DNA of 64,000 nt from an uncultured Erysipelotrichales bacterium (GTDB taxonomy: Bacteria; Bacillota_I; Bacilli_A; Erysipelotrichales; Coprobacillaceae), in the NCBI GenBank assembly GCA_910579135.1, contig CAJTTM010000008.1, positions 1-64,000 on the forward strand. The letters run 5' to 3'. Positions within the stretch are counted from its first letter, which is position 1; each line of letters starts with the position of its first letter. The notes beneath the pieces are model-generated. The model was given only the letters and a program-made list of their open reading frames with translations, was not told the DNA's origin and did no database searches. Position numbers and translations under genes: made by a program. Shown here one piece after another: positions 59,622 through 64,000 of this stretch.

Positions 59622-62096
59622 TTGAAAAAGAAATATGATGTTATTGGAATGAGTTGTAGTGCTTGTAGTGCTCATGTTGATAAAGCGGTGCGTAAAGTCA
59701 AAGGAGTTAATGATGTTAATGTTAATTTATTGAGTCATTCTATGGTTGTTGACTTTGTGGAAGGAGCGGTTAATGATGCGATGATTTTAAAAGCGGTAGA
59801 AGATGCAGGTTATAAAGCTTTATCTAAAGATGTAGAGGAAAAGCAGACTGAAATCCATGATGATAGTGAAGATAAGAAAAAATCATTGATATTATCATTT
59901 TTATTTTTAATTCCGTTGTTTTATGTTTCGATGGGACATATGATGAATTGGCCTTTACCTTCTATATTATTAGGTCATCAAAATATGATGGTTTTTGCCT
60001 TAGTTGAATTAATTCTTGTATTACCAATTATGTATCTTAATCGAGGATATTTTCAAAGAGGATTTAAGTCGTTAATGAATAAAAGTCCTAATATGGATAC
60101 ATTGATTGCGATGGGATCCTCAGCAGCATTTGTTTATAGTGTCTATGCTATTTTTTTAATGGCTTACTATTTAGGAAGAGGAGAAATGAGTGAAGTTCAT
60201 CATTTTATGATGCAGTTATATTTTGAATCTTCTGGTATGATTCTTACATTAATTTCTTTAGGAAAATATTTGGAATCAAGATCTAAAAAGAAAACGAGTG
60301 AAGCCATTGAAAAACTTATGAATTTAATGCCTTCAACGGCTGTTGTTTTAAAGGATGAACAAGAAGTTGTTGTCAATATTGAAGATGTTCAAGTTGGAGA
60401 TATTGTTGTTGTGAAATCAGGATGGAGTATACCAGTGGATGGAACAATTATAAAAGGTCAAACAACAATTGATGAATCTATGATTACTGGAGAAAGTCTT
60501 CCAGTTGATAAGAAAGTCAATGATAAAGTTATAGGAGCAACAATGAATATAGATGGATATATTCAAGTTATATGTCAACAAACGAAAGAAAATACAGTTC
60601 TTTCACAAATTATTAATTTAGTAGAAGATGCTAGTTCATCTAAAGCTCCAATTGCCCGATTGGCTGATAAAATAAGTGGTATATTTGTACCAGTGGTCAT
60701 GGGAATTGCTTTTATAACATTTGTGATATGGTTATTATCAGGACAATCATTTCATTTTGCACTAACTTGTGGAATCTCTGTTCTTGTTATTTCATGCCCT
60801 TGTGCTTTAGGATTAGCAACTCCAACTGCTATTATGGTAGGAACTGGTAAGGGGGCACAATTAGGTATATTGATTAAATCAGCAGAAACCTTGGAACTTG
60901 TTTCAAAAGCTGATACAATTGTATTAGATAAAACAGGGACGATTACTAAAGGAAAACCACAAGTTAGTGATATTGTGAGTATTCAAATGAGTGATGAACA
61001 ATTATTAGAATATGCTGGTGCTATTGAATCAGCATCATCTCATCCATTAGCCAAAGCCATTATTGAATATAACGAAAATAATGGAATAATTAGTCAAGAG
61101 ATTCAAGAATTTGAATCTTTACAAGGATTAGGTTTAAAAGGATTGTATCAAGATAAGGTTTTGTTATCTGGAAATAAGCGTTTGATGGAAGAAAATAATA
61201 TTGATTTACAATCTGTTATTCAACAATCAAGAGATTTTGCGAATGTTGGAAAAACTCCGTTATATTATGCTTATGATGGGAAGTTAATTGGAATGATCGT
61301 TGTTAGTGATGTTTTAAAAGAAACAAGTCAAGAGGCTATTGAGTTATTAAAGAATCAAGGATTATCAATTTATATGTTGAGTGGAGATAATGCTTTAACT
61401 GCTAAAACTGTTGGAAATCAACTTGGTATTCAAACAATTGCAGAAGTTTTACCTCAAGATAAAGAAAAACATGTAAGAGAATTACAAGATCAAGGTCATA
61501 AAGTGATTATGGTTGGTGATGGGATTAATGATGCGCCTGCTTTGATGAGAAGTGATATTGGAATTGCGATGACTTCTGGTACAGATATTGCGATGGACTC
61601 AGCAGATATTGTTTTAATGAAAAATGATTTAAATGATGTTGCAGCTTCTATTGAATTAAGTCATGCAGTCATTAAAAATATTAAAGAAAATCTATTTTGG
61701 GCATTCTTCTATAATGTTATTGGGATTCCTATAGCAGCGGGGTTGTTTTATCCATTCTTTGGGTTATTGTTAGATCCAATGTTTGGAGCGGCTGCTATGA
61801 GTTTAAGTTCAGTATTTGTAGTAAGTAATGCATTAAGACTTAGATTCTTTAAACCAAAGAAAACACAAAAGAAACAGGAGGAAAAGAAAATGAAAAGAAC
61901 AATTGATATTGAAGGAATGATGTGTCAACATTGTGTAGCGCATGTAAAGAAGGCTTTAGATAATTTAGAAGGAGTAAGTGCTGATGTGAATTTAGAAAAA
62001 AATCAAGCAGTAGTTACTTTAGAGAAAGAAGTAAGTGATGATGTTTTAAAACAAGCTATTGTTGATGCTGGATATGAAGTGAAAGGTATTCATTAA
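59622..62096 (+). CDS. copA: Copper-translocating P1B-type ATPase with N- and C-terminal HMA domains
   Basis: An 824-residue Cu(I) exporter. An N-terminal HMA domain has the metal site GMSCSACSAHV. Then come membrane helices, the actuator loop TGES, the CPC copper-site helix (SCPCALGLATPTA), the phosphorylation motif DKTGT, the HP motif ASSHPLAKA and the hinge VGDGINDAPAL. Unusually, a second HMA domain is fused at the C-terminus (EGMMCQHCVAHV, from ~residue 757) after a lysine-rich linker. The start is TTG 59622 after GAGGAGGTG. An internal start (61890) may also yield the last domain alone. csoR follows one base after the stop. Confidence 0.95.
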   Translation: MKKKYDVIGMSCSACSAHVDKAVRKVKGVNDVNVNLLSHSMVVDFVEGAVNDAMILKAVEDAGYKALSKDVEEKQTEIHDDSEDKKKSLILSFLFLIPLFYVSMGHMMNWPLPSILLGHQNMMVFALVELILVLPIMYLNRGYFQRGFKSLMNKSPNMDTLIAMGSSAAFVYSVYAIFLMAYYLGRGEMSEVHHFMMQLYFESSGMILTLISLGKYLESRSKKKTSEAIEKLMNLMPSTAVVLKDEQEVVVNIEDVQVGDIVVVKSGWSIPVDGTIIKGQTTIDESMITGESLPVDKKVNDKVIGATMNIDGYIQVICQQTKENTVLSQIINLVEDASSSKAPIARLADKISGIFVPVVMGIAFITFVIWLLSGQSFHFALTCGISVLVISCPCALGLATPTAIMVGTGKGAQLGILIKSAETLELVSKADTIVLDKTGTITKGKPQVSDIVSIQMSDEQLLEYAGAIESASSHPLAKAIIEYNENNGIISQEIQEFESLQGLGLKGLYQDKVLLSGNKRLMEENNIDLQSVIQQSRDFANVGKTPLYYAYDGKLIGMIVVSDVLKETSQEAIELLKNQGLSIYMLSGDNALTAKTVGNQLGIQTIAEVLPQDKEKHVRELQDQGHKVIMVGDGINDAPALMRSDIGIAMTSGTDIAMDSADIVLMKNDLNDVAASIELSHAVIKNIKENLFWAFFYNVIGIPIAAGLFYPFFGLLLDPMFGAAAMSLSSVFVVSNALRLRFFKPKKTQKKQEEKKMKRTIDIEGMMCQHCVAHVKKALDNLEGVSADVNLEKNQAVVTLEKEVSDDVLKQAIVDAGYEVKGIH
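61876..61892 (+). promoter_or_regulatory. Internal ribosome binding site and start within copA
   Basis: AGGAGG (61876-61881), eight bases, then ATG at 61890, in frame with copA. Both spacing and strength are ideal for initiation inside the gene. Confidence 0.7.
61890..62096 (+). CDS. CopZ-like copper chaperone from internal start in copA
   Basis: Initiation at the internal ATG would produce a 68-residue free HMA-domain protein (MKRTIDIEGMMCQHCVAHVKK ... AGYEVKGIH has MxCxxC). This is exactly the normal size of CopZ. The residues encoded across the Shine-Dalgarno (K-K-Q-E-E-K-K) form a bland linker, as expected if the DNA is constrained by its ribosome-binding role. No separate copZ gene is present in the operon. 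This is inferred from sequence; the full-length fusion may be made too. Confidence 0.6.
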   Translation: MKRTIDIEGMMCQHCVAHVKKALDNLEGVSADVNLEKNQAVVTLEKEVSDDVLKQAIVDAGYEVKGIH

Positions 62097-62097
62097 T

Positions 62098-62367
62098 ATG
62101 CAGGCAGATAAAAAACAAGTCACTCAATTACTTAAAACAGCAAGAGGACAAATTGATGGGATATTAAAGATGGTTGATGATAATCGTTATTGTATTGATA
62201 TTTCACATCAAATTTTAGCTGCGCAAGCTATATTAAGAAAAGCCAATAAAGAAATTATTGCTTCGCATATGAAACATTGTATAGGTGAAGCGACAAATCA
62301 ACAAGAACTTGATAAGAAAGTTGGAGAGATGGTACAACTTTTAGATGAGTTAATTAAGGGGTTGTAA
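62098..62367 (+). CDS. csoR: Copper-sensing repressor CsoR
   Basis: An 89-residue all-helical DUF156/CsoR-family repressor. Cu(I) ligands are visible as Cys in NRYCIDIS, then His and Cys in SHMKHCIG (C-H-C set). The N-terminal helix has K-T-A-R-G-Q-I-D-G, the family signature for DNA contact. It begins one base after the copA stop, and the operator-like repeat at 59579-59605 sits at the operon promoter, so autoregulated copper derepression is likely. Confidence 0.94.
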   Translation: MQADKKQVTQLLKTARGQIDGILKMVDDNRYCIDISHQILAAQAILRKANKEIIASHMKHCIGEATNQQELDKKVGEMVQLLDELIKGL

Positions 62368-62389
62368 CGAATAAATAAAATAGTTTCAA

Positions 62390-62426
62390 TAACGGAAAAA
62401 CGTGCAAAGATGTGCGTTTTTTTCCT
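62390..62426 (+). terminator. Terminator of the copper operon
   Basis: AAACGTGC/GTGCGTTT stem (two G-T pairs) with loop AAAGAT, then TTTTTTTCC. Confidence 0.7.
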
Positions 62427-62570
62427 TTGAAAAAGTGTTCATGACAGATGGATATATAATTCTCACCATTTTTAATATATATTAAGAATTATGGTTTTAT
62501 ATTATGAAAATTGTGCTTTTCTATTGTGTTTTTATATAATCTCTGTTATTATGTTAATATAAATTAAATT

Positions 62571-62633
62571 AGCAAAACTATTGAAAGATAGTGACGCAAA
62601 GCTATAGGGTCTTTAAAATGACAGCCAGTTGCA
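62571..62633 (+). ncRNA. c-di-GMP-I (GEMM) riboswitch
   Basis: It has the conserved GEMM parts: GCAAAACTATTGAAAGATAG (P2 with GAAA tetraloop), GACGCAAAGC, ATAGGGTCT, and ATGACAGCCAGTTGC. A promoter-like TATAAT lies at 62535-62540. It controls the surface protein at 62815. The gap 62368-62814 holds only this, terminators and the promoter. Confidence 0.95.
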
Positions 62634-62672
62634 ATTATTTATAAACTAGATATTATAATAAATGTGATATGG

Positions 62673-62706
62673 CTCTATTTATGAAGTAAATAGGGTTTTG
62701 TTATTT
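62673..62706 (+). terminator. Terminator in the c-di-GMP riboswitch leader
   Basis: CTCTATTTA/TAAATAGGG stem with TGAAG loop, then TTTTGTTATTT. It is the probable expression platform; whether c-di-GMP turns the gene on or off cannot be read here. Confidence 0.7.
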
Positions 62707-62814
62707 ATAAGACATAATCATATTAGTTCCTATAGTATTCTAAGATAGATAGGTTTTATTATGGAAATATAAGTGTTTTTTTAGTTGTGCTAGAATAACG
62801 GGAGGAATAATACT

Positions 62815-64000
62815 ATGAAAAAGTTATCATTTTGTTTATTGAGTTTAATGCTATGTTTAAGTATGGTATTTATTCATATTCAAGATACATTTGCGATTCA
62901 ACAAGCTATTGATATTGAGGGTAGAGAACAAATTAATATTGTTTTAGGAAAAACGGTTCAAATTGATACATGGGAATGCTCTCATTTTCAATTTGAAAAT
63001 AATGATAATATTGTATCAATGAATAATGATTATATTACGGCTAAAAATCTAGGAGTAGCGGTTCTTACTTATCAGTATGGTGAATCCGAAAAGAAAAGTT
63101 TAACGATTAATGTTGTTGCTCCTTATGTATTAGATAAAACAGCTTACCAAATCTTTCGAGAAGATGGATATTATGATCCAGTATTTTCAGTACATGTTAA
63201 TTGGCTAAATGACTATAGTTATATAAGTACTAATTATGATGATAATATCTTTTTAAATCATGTGGATTATCAAACTGGTATTATAGAATTTTATGTATAT
63301 TTTGATAATCAAAATGAAAGAGAATATACATTTAATGTAGATGGACAAGATTTTAGTGTTAAGGTTTCTTTGGTTGAGGCAGAACTAAAGGCAAATAATA
63401 CTATTAGTAATCAAATTGGAAGTTTAGTGACATATAGTGGGAAAAGCGATACACTTTCATTAAAGTTTTATGGGAAAAAGGCAAATGCTTCTCAATGGGC
63501 AACAACAAATTCAAAAGTTGCGACTGTTAATTCAGCTGGAAAAGTAACAGGTAAAGGCGTTGGTAGATGCTATATAAGAGCTTATAGTAAAACTGGAGAT
63601 TATTTGGAATATTTAGTTGAATGTACATATAAAGGGGCATATCAAGCTGTATTGAATGGTTTTAATGATATGTTGAAAGGTGATAATGGAAAAATTATTC
63701 AATATAGTCAACCTAAACGTATGAGTAAAGGATATCGTGATTGCAGTTCCTTTGTTTCAAGATGTTATTATGATACAACATTATCAAGAAAAATATTAAA
63801 GATTGGAAATATTAAAGGGAATTATGCTTCTACTGCTGCTGATCAGGCAAAGTGGCTTAACTCAAAAGATAAGAAGGTTGCAGATGGATTAGTAGATAAA
63901 AAGAATTTATTACCAGGAGATTGTATCTATACACGTGGTTCTTCTGATAATGGAAGATGGAGAAAGATATATCATACTGTCTTATATGTTGGTAATGGTT
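62815..64000 (+). CDS. NlpC/P60 surface protein with Big_2 domain (partial)
   Basis: A gene truncated by the window end; 395 codons are visible. The signal peptide (MKKLSFCLLSLMLCLSMVF...) has A-F-A-like cleavage near D-T-F-A. Beta-rich adhesive regions follow. A Big_2 domain at ~210-275 contains W-A-T-T-N-S-K-V-A-T-V and G-K-V-T-G-K-G. Then a papain-like NlpC/P60 domain begins, with Cys in RDCSSFVSRC and His in YHTVLYVGNG. GGGAGGA precedes ATG 62815. It is controlled by the c-di-GMP riboswitch, so wall remodelling or adhesion tied to c-di-GMP level is inferred. Confidence 0.88.
   Translation, partial: MKKLSFCLLSLMLCLSMVFIHIQDTFAIQQAIDIEGREQINIVLGKTVQIDTWECSHFQFENNDNIVSMNNDYITAKNLGVAVLTYQYGESEKKSLTINVVAPYVLDKTAYQIFREDGYYDPVFSVHVNWLNDYSYISTNYDDNIFLNHVDYQTGIIEFYVYFDNQNEREYTFNVDGQDFSVKVSLVEAELKANNTISNQIGSLVTYSGKSDTLSLKFYGKKANASQWATTNSKVATVNSAGKVTGKGVGRCYIRAYSKTGDYLEYLVECTYKGAYQAVLNGFNDMLKGDNGKIIQYSQPKRMSKGYRDCSSFVSRCYYDTTLSRKILKIGNIKGNYASTAADQAKWLNSKDKKVADGLVDKKNLLPGDCIYTRGSSDNGRWRKIYHTVLYVGNG

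Overview
This 64 kb window comes from a very AT-rich Firmicute, most likely an Erysipelotrichia/Coprobacillaceae-type gut bacterium. That placement is an inference from AT-biased codon use, the combination miaB-ymcA, an SspI-like spore protein, a glmS ribozyme, and Cna-B adhesins of the VaFE type. It is chromosomal sequence (1-24756 and 49501-64000) interrupted by a 24.7 kb integrative conjugative element (ICE).

Left chromosomal part: tRNA modification and housekeeping genes (miaB, ymcA, htrA, sspI, a YgjP-type metallopeptidase, a SpoU methyltransferase), a lone substrate-binding lipoprotein, a ZIP metal transporter that seems to start at ATT, a TPR protein, and glmS behind a glmS ribozyme. 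Next come an unusual Cna-B-like protein without a signal peptide and a 1463-residue surface adhesin, then ackA, a TPP riboswitch with thiT, a PAS/GGDEF/EAL protein, a GH32 hydrolase, an exonuclease, a TIM-barrel protein and a CwlD-like amidase. The part ends in a tRNA operon (Ile, Ile, Ala).

The ICE lies in the 3' end of tRNA-Ala between two 17-bp direct repeats (24757-24773 and 49484-49500). Its left third is cargo: a structured intergenic stretch, a possible DUF961-like protein, a Big_2/transglutaminase-like surface protein, and a second giant adhesin closely related to the chromosomal one. The middle is a conjugation module: VirB2-like, VirB6-like, PrgI/TcpE-like, VirB4-type ATPase, CwlT-type hydrolase, and FtsK-type coupling protein. 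After a palindrome-rich candidate oriT and a GC-rich candidate replication origin come a HUH Rep/relaxase-type protein, a divergent repressor with paired operators, a ParB-family protein and a tyrosine integrase. No antibiotic-resistance gene is visible; the evident cargo is adhesins.

Right chromosomal part: the tRNA operon's apparent original terminator, a MATE transporter, a PTS IIC-like permease, murE, a polysaccharide deacetylase whose start codon lies inside a terminator hairpin, a broken gene, aspartokinase, a lipoprotein, an RpiR regulator, a HAD phosphatase, a copper module (copA with an internal CopZ-like start, then csoR), and a c-di-GMP-I riboswitch ahead of an NlpC/P60 surface protein that runs off the window.

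The most novel-looking signal is a shared leader upstream of both giant adhesin genes. In each, a short reading frame ends in Q-T-G-F-x-stop, its stop codon forms the 5' edge of a conserved hairpin, and an intrinsic terminator follows before the adhesin gene. This looks like an undescribed attenuation system carried by both chromosome and ICE. A second unexplained signal is a near-identical hairpin repeated between ICE genes at three places.
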